The notes beneath the pieces were generated by a model. It did no database searches. It was not told the DNA's origin and worked only from the letters and a program-made list of their open reading frames with translations. Below, piece after piece: positions 20,283 through 28,385 of a stretch of DNA of 28,385 bases (the stretch's first letter is position 1; each line of letters begins with the position of its first letter). Source of the DNA: Schoenoplectus triqueter (taxonomy: Eukaryota > Streptophyta > Magnoliopsida > Poales > Cyperaceae); contig CAXKVV010000837.1 of assembly GCA_964058805.1 (NCBI GenBank), positions 1 through 28,385 on the forward strand, given 5' to 3'. Both the position numbers and the translations under genes were made by a program.

Positions 20283-21120
20283 GGGGTAGAGTTCTAAATT
20301 ATTATCTATTGTGATCGACACGGTCTAAGAGCGCACGACATGACTAATTGGTACAGGACAAGATAGCTATCTAGCACGGATAACATACAATGCTACAAGG
20401 TCTAGATACGATATGAAAGTACAACATGACACAATATATGTCTCGTATTCAGCCTATCCTTCTTAAAAACTCCAACTCACGTTCAACATCGACCTCCATG
20501 CAACTAACAAAGATATATATATATATATCTTTGCAAATTTCAGGTCTGACTGTGGCAACATAAGACTTGATGATGAAAATTGCAGCCTTTAGTAGTTTTG
20601 GCATCAAGTCAATGACGTGTTTCCAATTTTAACATTCATGACTTGCGATATTTTTATCGTTTTGGTCTCCATAACAGCTTCTGAATCTTGTTTTAGCGTA
20701 ACTAACATGATTCTAACAGACAAAAAAATGAGATTAAATGAGAAAATATTTGAAGCTCTGGTTTATTAAAGGATTGATACAATACAGAAAATGGGCTACA
20801 AGATAAGTCACGGATATAGTTGATTTTTCATAATAAAGCATGATTAAAACACATTTAGCATGATTAAAATATATTTAACATGATTTAAGACATGACATAT
20901 TATATAAAAATGACATGATTAAATATGACAATTAGATATGACACAATTAAGTACGACATAGTTGACATTACGTGCCTTATTTATATCGTGTCGCCCCTCT
21001 ATGATTTTTAGATACGGTACAACACAACAAGAAAAAGATAAAAAAATATGACATTGTACGGCACGAGGCAAGACATGCTTTAACACGACATGACATGATA
21101 CAACATAAATTTAAAACACT
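20283..21120. repeat. Degenerate repeat rich in ACGACATGAC / ACATGATTAAA motifs
   Basis: Short units such as CGACATGAC, ACATGATTAAA and TATGACA recur at about 20333-20440, 20838-20960 and 21005-21105. The pattern resembles dispersed plant repeats with (CACGACACGA)n tracts after C-to-T decay. Borders and class are uncertain. A perfect small palindrome, CAAAGATATATATATATATC TTTG in two parts, lies at about 20509-20533. Confidence 0.5.
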
Positions 21121-21124
21121 ATTA

Positions 21125-21609
21125 TAGGGGTGGGAGACCACTCAGTAGCTCGTGGATCGTTCATTACTCGTTGATTCATTCAGAATCAACTCGAATTTAG
21201 TTCAATCATTAAGTTTGTTAAATTAATGAATTGAGTTTGAACTAGAACTGACTTGTCTCACTAAACTCGTTAAACTCATTAAACTATTAATATTTATTAT
21301 TTATATTATTCTATTATGAATATTTAGCATATTATATAAGTTATAATTTAATATATATGAAATTATTATATGAAATATGTATAAAATATTATTGTCTTGT
21401 TAATTTTTATTTTTTTATATTTTATATAAAATATTATTATTTATTAAATGAGTCGTTAATGAGTCAGTTCAGCTCACTCATTAACTTAATGATCTAATTT
21501 TAAACTATTTTTTATTCATTAAGTTAATGAGTCCAAATACTTTATTAAGTTAATAAGCTGATTTTAAACTTATCCTAACTAAGTCTCACTTGATTTATTT
21601 ATAGCCCTA
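21125..21609. mobile_element. hAT-like MITE with TAGGGGTG...AGCCCTA ends
   Basis: The 485-bp segment starts TAGGGGTGGGAG and ends TTTATAGCCCTA. Its inside is made of GAGTCGTTAATGAGTC-like subrepeats in both orientations. Such ends with internal CTCGTTnA repeats are typical of non-autonomous hAT elements in plants. The 8 bases on the two sides (CACTATTA and CTTAAAAG) do not match, so no target duplication supports the borders. Confidence 0.6.
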
Positions 21610-21714
21610 CTTAAAAGTAAAAAAGTAAGGAACCCTCACTAGTAAACCATCAGGTAGTCAGAACTAGTGAGTATGAATATGTTGTTATTCTTTTCAGAGA
21701 AATATGATATGTTT

Positions 21715-21985
21715 GAGCATCTGCATCCTATTGTCAAGTTGATTATCAAATTTTATTTCATAATTGTCATTTTAATTTTAAGGATGCAGAAATTAGATAA
21801 AATTAGATAATTATCTAAATTTGATAGTTCATTTGACAAGTCATGTCAGTGGAGGAGCGGAAAATTAATTATGAAAGTGTCATTTTAATAATTTCATTTT
21901 ATTTAGTGATACTACTCTTAAAATGAATTGTAATTTGATGACGTGATATAAAATTTTAATTTTACAATCAGTACTGCGGATGCTC
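21715..21985. mobile_element. Short MITE with GAGCATCTGC / GCGGATGCTC ends
   Basis: The 271-bp segment has inverted ends (GAGCATCTGCATCCT versus GAGCATCCGCAGTAC on the opposite strand). The next bases are also partly inverted (CAAATTTTAT / TAAAATTTTAT). No convincing target duplication was found. Confidence 0.5.
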
Positions 21986-22078
21986 TTATTTTGTTTACTC
22001 TGTTATCCGATCAGAATCGTCAACGAAGAAAGAAAAAAAAAAGAAGTGAGAAAAATGAGTGAGAAAAAAAACGAATCG

Positions 22079-22375
22079 TCAATTGGAATTGGAGTATGAT
22101 TTGGGGAAATTGGGTGAATTAATTGGTGGAAATGAGAATTTTGGGTGTTTTGTGGATAAAGGGGATAATTAGATGCAATAAAAAGGATAATCACTAGTTT
22201 AACCAGGATAATTAACAACTAACAACAATCTTTATTTTATTTCTCAACATAACAAGATTACAATGCGGAGTGAGTATTTATAAGATAATTATCTCATCTA
22301 ACATTCAAATTTGCTAATTACCTCTACTAATTGCCTTTAATAATATCTCCTATACAATTATTCTAGATTGTAACA
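22079..22375 (-). repeat. 3' LTR of the non-autonomous element, terminus lost
   Basis: Matches 24012-24318 closely from AATTGGAATTGG onward and ends GATTGTAACA at 22375. Where the partner has TGTCACACTCCC, this copy has only CGTC, consistent with a deletion of about 8 bp plus one change. Confidence 0.88.
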
Positions 22376-22389
22376 TTCTCTTCCCCTTC
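22376..22389 (-). other. Polypurine tract
   Basis: The minus strand reads GAAGGGGAAGAGAA directly before the 3' LTR, the expected plus-strand primer. Confidence 0.85.
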
Positions 22390-22440
22390 AAACAATCCTT
22401 TTCCTCAAGGATTATGAAAAACAAATAAAATAAAATATTA

Positions 22441-22610
22441 GGTTTTGGAGATGGTCTCCTAGCCCAAGAAAAAAGAAGATGAACAATGAAAATATTAGGA
22501 TTTGGAGGTGGTCTCGTTGCCCAAAGAAAATGAACAATCAATAAATTAAAAATGAACAATCAATAAATTTGGTTTTGGAGTCGGTCTTCTTGGCCAAAGA
22601 AGAATGTGGC
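22441..22610. repeat. Three tandem 57-73 bp units before the polypurine tract
   Basis: Units begin GGTTTTGGAG (22441), GGATTTGGAG (22498) and GGTTTTGGAG (22571). Each is followed by a GGTCTnCTnGCCCAAGAA-type string. They lie between the 153-residue frame and the polypurine tract and give repeated proline-rich frames on the minus strand. Confidence 0.8.
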
Positions 22611-22999
22611 CCAAAAATGTTCATCCCGTCTCGAAGGAAAGGTGTCGTTATATGAATTGATTTTCTTGTACTACCATAGAGGAGTGTAGGCTTGAGGAAT
22701 GACACACGAATTGAAATGGGTCTTTGTATGAAGTTTTTTTGTAGGGAATTTATTATTGAAGCCTCATATTGGATTGAGTGTGGCAAGATATTGAGCGAGT
22801 ATTGATCATCAAGGTGAGTAGAGTTTTGATCGTCTAGGTGAGTTGAGTCTTGGTCTTCTTTCTCGAGTGTGAAATTTTTGTCAATTGAGTCTTGATTGTT
22901 TTGGTGAGTTGAGTGTTGAATCTTTTGCTTAAATGTGTAATCATTGCTAATCAGATATTGGTTGTCTTGATGAATAGAATCTTGATCTTTGTGCTCCAA
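22538..22999 (-). CDS. Element-encoded open frame, 153 aa, unknown
   Basis: The frame has a low-complexity N-terminal half with repeated acidic HLDDQ/STH and NNQDSI units (residues about 8-70), then a more ordinary half with RPISIRVSFLKPTLLYGS and RDGMNIFGPHSSLAKK. I recognise no domain. It is internal to the non-autonomous LTR element and could be a relic of gag or a chance frame kept open by the repeats. Confidence 0.35.
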   Translation of the reverse strand: MEHKDQDSIHQDNQYLISNDYTFKQKIQHSTHQNNQDSIDKNFTLEKEDQDSTHLDDQNSTHLDDQYSLNILPHSIQYEASIINSLQKNFIQRPISIRVSFLKPTLLYGSTRKSIHITTPFLRDGMNIFGPHSSLAKKTDSKTKFIDCSFLIY

Positions 23000-23047
23000 T
23001 TTATAATTGGCATGTGTCTCGACTCCAAGTTCCTCAATTGATTGATC

Positions 23048-23353
23048 TTATAAGTTCACATTTTTCTTGGAATCACACATCACAATCAATTTATCCAAAA
23101 ACTCTTTAATTTTTTGAAGCCATTCCTTATGAAGAAATGCTTGTACCGCCTCAATTTCTCTTAATGTTAAGTCATATATCCGATGACTTACTCCACAAAT
23201 GGCTCGATATTCATCAAGTGTCATTAGTTGTTTGCACGAATCATTATACACGTGATAAAGGCCTGTATCTTCACAAGTGAATAAATCACTAAAATTCCAC
23301 AAAATCATACATTTTTTTAATCTATGTCGATCTTTAATTGCATTCGGATTCAT
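23048..23353 (-). CDS. Element-encoded open frame, 101 aa, unknown
   Basis: This is a balanced, protein-like sequence starting MNPNAIKDRHRLKKCMILWN, with a predicted helical C-terminal half (LTLREIEAVQAFLHKEWLQK, then IKEFLDKLIVM). It contains four cysteines (C15, C27, C41, C54) and C93 near the end. It sits in the middle of the non-autonomous element. I do not recognise the family. Its composition looks more gene-like than the other frames here, so it may be a real element protein. Confidence 0.45.
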   Translation of the reverse strand: MNPNAIKDRHRLKKCMILWNFSDLFTCEDTGLYHVYNDSCKQLMTLDEYRAICGVSHRIYDLTLREIEAVQAFLHKEWLQKIKEFLDKLIVMCDSKKNVNL

Positions 23354-23654
23354 AATATCCTCAAAATAATACTATTTTCTCAAATCTTGCAAAGTTTTTT
23401 CTCCATACATTCTTTTGTGAAAAAAAAAGTTCACAGGAACTAATCACCTCACAAATGAAATTGGTTGAGCTCGCAATTAAAATTGAAATGGGCCAAAATA
23501 GAATGGTAGACAACAAGGCCCAGTATTTACGCCTGAGAAATGGTCCAATTTCCTTATTCTTCTTTAATTGCCTCGCATCTTTGTTTCTATTTCCTCAAAA
23601 CCAGCAACAGTTGGAAGCTATGTCATCGAGTGCTGCGCTTACAGGGCGTGGAAG

Positions 23655-23930
23655 CTAGGATTCTCGGTGTCGACTTATGAATGAACCAACCTCACGCGGT
23701 GGCGCGATAACGGAGCTGGTCTGAGGTAATGTTTTCGCTGATGTGGAGGTAGCAAGGAACGGTTCTGACTGGGTGGCGAAACAGCTGTGCCGAAGTCCAC
23801 GGTACTGTTCGTGGCTCTGAGGTGGCAATATCGAGACCAGGGAGAGCTGACCCACTGAATCGTCGCTGTGCAATCGCAAAACTGGTACGCTTTCTTTAAT
23901 GGGTGAGGGATAGGTTCCGATTAGCTTCAA
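23655..23930 (-). CDS. Element leader open frame, 91 aa, unknown
   Basis: First frame after the primer site, starting MKLIGTYPSPIKESVPVLRL, rich in Ser, Pro and Arg, with no recognised domain. It lies in a G+C-richer stretch than the rest of the element, so an open frame may have arisen by composition. Confidence 0.3.
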   Translation of the reverse strand: MKLIGTYPSPIKESVPVLRLHSDDSVGQLSLVSILPPQSHEQYRGLRHSCFATQSEPFLATSTSAKTLPQTSSVIAPPREVGSFISRHRES

Positions 23931-23997
23931 AGTCGATCTTGGTGTCTTCTTGTAAGAAGATGAGATGCTGAATATTCAGAGGCGCACAAGATCGGTA

Positions 23998-24009
23998 GCT
24001 CTGATACCA
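23998..24009 (-). other. Primer binding site, initiator tRNA-Met
   Basis: The minus strand reads TGGTATCAGAGC, two bases inside the 5' LTR. It is the same site as in the Copia element at 4149-4160. Confidence 0.93.
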
Positions 24010-24011
24010 AT

Positions 24012-24318
24012 TGTCACACTCCCAATTGGAATTGGAGTGTGATTTGGGGAAATTGGGTGAATTATTTGGTGGAAATGAGAATTTTGGGTGTTTTGTGGAT
24101 AAAAGGGATAATTGGATGCAATAAAAAGGATAATCACTGGTTTAACCAGGACAATTAACAACTAACAACAATCTTTATTTCATTTCTCAACATACCAAGA
24201 TTACAATGCGGAGTGGGTATTTATAAGACAATCATCCCACCTAACATTCAAATTTGCTAATTACCCCTACTAATTGTCTTTAATAATATCTCCTATACAA
24301 TTATTCTAGATTGTAACA
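24012..24318 (-). repeat. 5' LTR of the non-autonomous element
   Basis: 307 bp, starting TGTCACACTCCC and ending GATTGTAACA on the plus strand, so TGTTAC...GTGACA on the coding strand with TG/CA ends. It contains TATAAATA on the minus strand at 24225-24218, a probable TATA box. Confidence 0.9.
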
Positions 24319-24489
24319 CCGGAGTACCCTGTACCCAATCGACGGCGCCACTAACCCGAGTTTCCTGAAGACCTATACCATAACTGTCCGAGTCCGACTA
24401 CTTCGACCGATGAGAGATTGTAAAACCTCTCATAAGCCCTAATTGTACGCCATTCATCAGCCCAAGCATCCGAACCTCTATCCATCCTC
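24319..24489 (+). promoter_or_regulatory. 5' UTR/proximal promoter remnant of the coiled-coil gene
   Basis: 171 bp between the LTR end and the start codon, C-rich and unlike the A+T-rich surroundings, consistent with a 5' UTR. No TATA box is seen in it, so the original core promoter is either within it without TATA or now lies beyond the retrotransposon. Confidence 0.5.
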
Positions 24490-27400
24490 ATGGCCGCTGA
24501 CGTGTCGGTTCCCTCTGGTCCTTCTAACCCTTGCTGTGCCGAGGTACGATTTTTCTACTCTCCTGTTTTTTTGCTTCGAATTTGTATCTATTTTGAAATA
24601 AAAAACAGGTTAAGGTAACTTTTTATTTTTTTTCTTTTTCTCAGCTGAAAAGGAGGTATGAAGAGATGAAGGCATCTTTGAAGCAGGCTTTCAACCTGGT
24701 TGAACGTCAGAAAAACAGTATGCGTGATATTTTATTATTTTTTAAAGAATTAGACTATGATGCTACACGTAGTTAATGAGTAGATTTGCTACGGACTAAA
24801 AAATATAACTAAATCATCTCCAAATTTTGATTTATGAGTCTCAATAAATTCTTTATATCAAAATATGATGGGATATAAAAAATTTCTATGTTTTGAATTT
24901 TCTAAGTATTAATTTTTAATTTTTGAAAATGAACTAGAAAATATGTATTATTTTATTATTATTATTGAGTCAATTTCAAAAATTCAAAACTAATACTTAG
25001 AATTTTTTTGTATATCATTATATTTTGATATAAAGAATTTATTGAAACTCATAAATCAAGATTTAAAGATAATTTAGTTATATCTTTGAGTCCGTGGCAA
25101 ATTTGATCATTAAATACACATAGCACCATAGCCTAACTCTTTTTTAAAAGTTCTTGTTAATTAGATTAGAGATGCAATGCTGGCTCCTGTTAAGCCATTA
25201 CCCAGCAAGAGCGGCACAACTTCTGTGGTACAGTACTTGTCAGTCTGTTACAGTAAGGATAGATTTGTAGGTGCCACTGAATTTCAATAATATCTTGCAT
25301 TTTGAAATAGTGGCGGTCAGGATAGCGTTCTGGCAGTTGCAGTAAGTATAGATTTGTATGTTGCACTTAATTACAATGATTTCTTGCGTTTTAAGGCAAA
25401 GCATGCATTTTTCATGACTTGTCGTACTGTCATGGATTTCTTCGACAGAAAATAACAAAACCTTTCAAATGTCTTTTAGCTGGATCTATAGCTTGCTCTT
25501 TTGATTCTGTGCAAGTTCTATGACGTGTTCACATCTCTAGATGTCAATCAAATAGGGCTGTGGGCAAAATGTTCTTCGGAGCATCAATATTTAAATGTGT
25601 TTCAATTTAGTTCAATTTAGCATTTGAGGGCAAATGGGGTTCATAAAAAGAAACATCAGTATCTATTTTTTCTGTTAGTACTTGAATATTGTTGATACAG
25701 CCTCTCTAAGAAACCCCCAAAAAAAACATGCTTGGAGCAATTACTTTTCACTTAGTTCCATGTATGTCAATCATTACATATATGATGTCTTAATTTGAAA
25801 GGTTTTATTTCCTATTTATTCAATTGTAATCTATTGAGAAAGCACATAAAAAGTGGGAGCAACAATTCCATATAGGAGGGGCCGGGGCTACAGAATGGGA
25901 ATCCAAAATTTTAGGAAGAATATTCTTACAATATTATGTTTGAGCAAAATTTGTAGCACATTCTTTATGAATTTGGACGCAGGGTCAAGTCTTCTACAAC
26001 TGAATCAGATCTGAGTGGATTCACTAGGGTCTTAGGTAGGATTTGATTCGGATTTACCAGATATGTATCCGATCCGAGTATGGTCTAGATAATCTGGATG
26101 TCTTAGATGTATGGCTTTTTTCCTTTCTTTATCTTTTTTATTCTAATATTTTCTTTTTGTGGTTATTTTTTATCAGTGATTAAAGGAGAGAAGTTGAAAA
26201 CAAAATTAGAGAAAGAAGCTAAGAAAAAGGAGATAGTCATGAGAAAAACTCTGGAAAATGATGTCAATGAATTGAAGGCTAAAATAGCCTCTCTTTCTCA
26301 AGAAACAAAAAATTTATCAGTGCCAGACAACTCTAGAGATGAACTCAAGAGAGTTAAACAGCTATTAGAGGAAGAGAAGAAGAGAACAGATTCTGAAAAG
26401 ATGAATGCAACAAATGCATGGAACTTGCTACAAATAGAGAAAGGCAAGGTTGAAGAAGAGAGAAAGTTTGTACAGAATGAGAGAGCAAGGGCAAACGGGT
26501 TGAGTGTTTTTGTTGAAAAGGTAAAACGTGAATTTGGAGAATCAAGGAACCAACTAACAAAAAGGATTGAAGAAGAAAAGCAAAGGGCAAATAGAGAGAA
26601 GAAACAAGCTGATGCTGAAAAGGCCAAATTAGAAGAACAGAAGAAATATGCTGAGAAAGAAAAGAAAAGAGCATTTGAAGAGAAAAGCCGTGCAGACAGT
26701 TTGTTGAAGAAGTTAGATGAGGAAAGAGAAAAGGCCAAAGACTTATTAAAGAATTTAGAGGAGGAGAGAGAAAGAAACAAAATTTTCAAAGCTAAATTTG
26801 CAGCTCAAAGTTCCCAGATTCAGAAAGGCAATGTTTCCATGGGAAAGGGGGATCTAAATGTTAAACTTTTGAAAGAGAAACTTAAGCTCAGAAAAGCACA
26901 ATTAAAGCATGTAAAAAAGATTTTGAAATTGGAGAAATCGAAGAATAATATAATTAGGCAAGAGTTTAGTCACCTTAAGCAAGATTTGATACAAATATCA
27001 AGCCGGTTTATGATACTTGATTCACATCTCAACATCGGAGGTGACCTGGCAAAGGTTTGTACTTTTATGTCTTATTTTTGTTCTTCATTTTTCAGATCTT
27101 CAGCTTGAGCTCATTTTCTGACTACTATAATTGTTTCTAGTCTGCAAAATTCAAGTCAGGATATTATCTGAAGTGCAAGAATTTTGTTGGCAATAGAGGT
27201 CTGGCAACAAGCATAGTGAAATAATAAATCATGCTTGAATTGTAGTCTACCCTGTCATATACTTAAACAAGTAAGCTTATAGAAGGGTTTTGTAGTCCTC
27301 TTATATAGTCACTTCCTATTAATTACTCTTAACTTAATACCAAGAAATACATGTTGATAAAGCAGGGAATTTATGATGTAAAGAACTTCATGTGATTTTG

Positions 27401-28385
27401 TAAATGGCGGGTCTTGTCTTCTATCTTTGTGGTTAATTTTTTCAATATATGTGAAAAGTTATTTATATAACATAGCTGTTAAATTACTTTTATTCAACTT
27501 TACTCAGGTCTTCCTTATGCTTTCTAAGCCAGCAGCTCCAATTGCAGTCACAACTGACCATCATGTTTTTTTAAGACAAGGTGGGGCTGAACACATGTCG
27601 GGACAAAGCCAGTCTAGGCCAGTCTCAGGTACTAGCTCTCAGTCCTTGCTACCAAACGGACAAAATTTCGCATTCAATTCTGACAAAAAGCTCCTCATGG
27701 GCCCACAGGAAAGAGAAAGAGATGCTTCAGTTTCATCTCCTGTTCTGTTGCAAAATCAGAAGAACACAGAAGTGTGTGCAAAAAGTGCACTTAAAGCTTT
27801 GAATATAAACCATAAAAGAAAGAGTAAGGAGAGCTTGGATCCAACAAAAAAGGTGAGAATTCAAAATGTAAGCAATCAATTGAATTCCGAAATAGTTGAG
27901 TTTGAAAAGGTGGTTCACAGAGGCGGTGCTTTGAAATTGCTTGAATTTGAAAATGAAGGCATGGAGAAAAGATTTAAGGCTGCAATGGAAGGGTTTCTCT
28001 CACCAAATTTGCCTCACATTACCGCTCGTAAAAATGCTGAAGTGTTATGTAAAGGAAATATAGATCATTTGGAAGTTAAGGATGAAGATGAGCATTTAAT
28101 ACCGCAAAATGATCTGAAGAACGGTCTGAATTTGATGGAGACAGTGAGAGCAGATAAAGAAAGGCATGAGAGATCTCGGCATTCAAATGAGAGTGGAAAT
28201 TTTTTCAAGGATGCAAATAAGAAGCATATTAAATACTTCTTGGTTGTATTTTCAAACTTGAGTAAAAATAGCATAGCAAGAATTGGAAGAATATGGAAAG
28301 AGATAACTGGTGAAGAATCAAATGTTCCACAGACAATTGATCTTTCTGGTAGAGTGTTGCAACTTGCCTCAACGTCTGAATTTTT
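24490..28385 (+). CDS. MEE22: EMB1611/MEE22-like coiled-coil protein, 5' part
   Basis: Predicted coding exons: 24490-24543 (MAADVSVPSGPSNPCCAE), 24645-24717 (LKRRYEEMKASLKQAFNLVE...), 26177-27054 and 27508 to the window edge. Donors GTACGA, GTATGC and GTTTGT and acceptors TCTCAG, TATCAG and ACTCAG give phases 0, 1 and 0, with no stop across about 627 codons. Exon 3 (about 293 residues) is a long charged coiled coil (repeated EEEKKR, EKKRAFEEKSRA, EEERERN). Exon 4 has a basic patch (HKRKSKESLDPTKKVRI) and GGALKLLEFENEGMEKRF, then LSPNLPHI. The NPCC N-terminus and the LKLL...LSPNLP segment recall the plant EMB1611/MEE22 family, large proteins needed for embryo and shoot-meristem development in Arabidopsis. 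This identification is from memory of the family. A small exon could be missed in the 1.46-kb second intron. The C-terminus is outside the window. Confidence 0.78.
24753..25133. mobile_element. Fold-back MITE in intron 2 of the coiled-coil gene
   Basis: 381 bp with arms that are inverse copies along most of their length. GACTATGATGCTAC at the left answers GCTATGGTGCTATG on the opposite strand at the right, and TCAATAAATTCTTTATATCA occurs in both arms. It is flanked by TA on both sides, which would fit a TA target duplication, but two bases are weak evidence. No coding capacity. Confidence 0.78.
25251..25395. repeat. Imperfect 89-bp direct duplication in intron 2
   Basis: The stretch starting CAGTAAGGATAGATTTGTAG (25251) recurs at 25340 as CAGTAAGTATAGATTTGTAT. 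About 56 bp are alignable, with several changes. It lies in the intron, and no splice role is evident. Confidence 0.75.

Larger units (their letters stand above)
22079..24318 (-). mobile_element. Non-autonomous LTR retrotransposon next to the coiled-coil gene
   Basis: Two LTRs flank an internal region of about 1.63 kb. A tRNA-Met primer site lies at 24009-23998 and a polypurine tract at 22389-22376, so the element reads on the minus strand. No protease, integrase or RT motif is present; only three small open frames of unknown function occur. The LTRs differ at a modest number of sites, so the insertion is not very old. The left LTR lacks the expected TGTCACACTCC terminus and no 5-bp target duplication is visible (right flank CCGGA), so the left edge has been altered. 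The 5' LTR ends 171 bp before the start codon of the plus-strand gene. Confidence 0.88.

Noticed and set aside
24319..24323. CCGGA as a 5-bp target duplication of the non-autonomous LTR element
   Set aside because: No matching copy at the left edge, which has been altered.
26298..26789. Minus-strand open frames of 163 and 106 residues (26298-26789, 26354-26674)
   Set aside because: They are antisense to the coiled-coil exon. The Ser/Phe/Leu-rich content is the complement of Glu/Lys codons.

Overview
The window is nuclear DNA from a flowering plant. Three things show this: genes with GT-AG introns, a very A+T-rich intergenic space, and dense nested transposable elements (Copia-type LTR elements primed by initiator tRNA-Met, Mutator-like TIR elements with 9-bp target duplications, and fold-back MITEs). 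I cannot name the species. Two host genes can be read, one at each side of a repeat-filled block.

Layout. 1-4422: a minus-strand Ty1/Copia element, entire except for its 3' end, with gag, protease, integrase, RT/RNase H, a tRNA-Met primer site and a 262-bp 5' LTR. It is broken by several single-base frameshifts and a stop. 4423-7865: A+T-rich spacer with a degenerate tandem repeat. 7866-11293: the last four coding exons, on the minus strand, of a carnosine N-methyltransferase-like gene (N2227 family). Its final intron holds a 2.3-kb transposon (7942-10261) and another intron holds a 360-bp fold-back MITE (10847-11206). 11300-15441: spacer with a possible LTR remnant rich in palindromic ACGTTATAACG motifs. 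15442-19154: a longer relative of the first transposon, in the opposite orientation. 19164-22078: microsatellite, hAT-like and other MITE debris. 22079-24318: a non-autonomous LTR retrotransposon on the minus strand. 24490-28385: the 5' part of a plus-strand gene for a large coiled-coil protein resembling plant EMB1611/MEE22. It runs off the window.

The most notable content is the pair of terminal-inverted-repeat elements. Each has a 9-bp target-site duplication (one perfect, one 8 of 9), related A+T-rich termini, arrays of a CCGAGTTT...AAACTCGG palindrome just inside both ends, and a decayed multi-exon gene for a plant mobile domain (PMD, MAIN-LIKE) protein. I see no transposase gene in either. 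The shorter copy is an internal-deletion derivative missing about 1.4 kb. It landed 10 nt upstream of the last splice acceptor of the methyltransferase gene. The acceptor of the adjoining intron, where AG is expected, reads CAT.

The two host genes have no evident functional link. The methyltransferase copy looks 5'-truncated within the window and may be a pseudogene. The coiled-coil gene looks intact as far as it can be read: four exons join in consistent phase.
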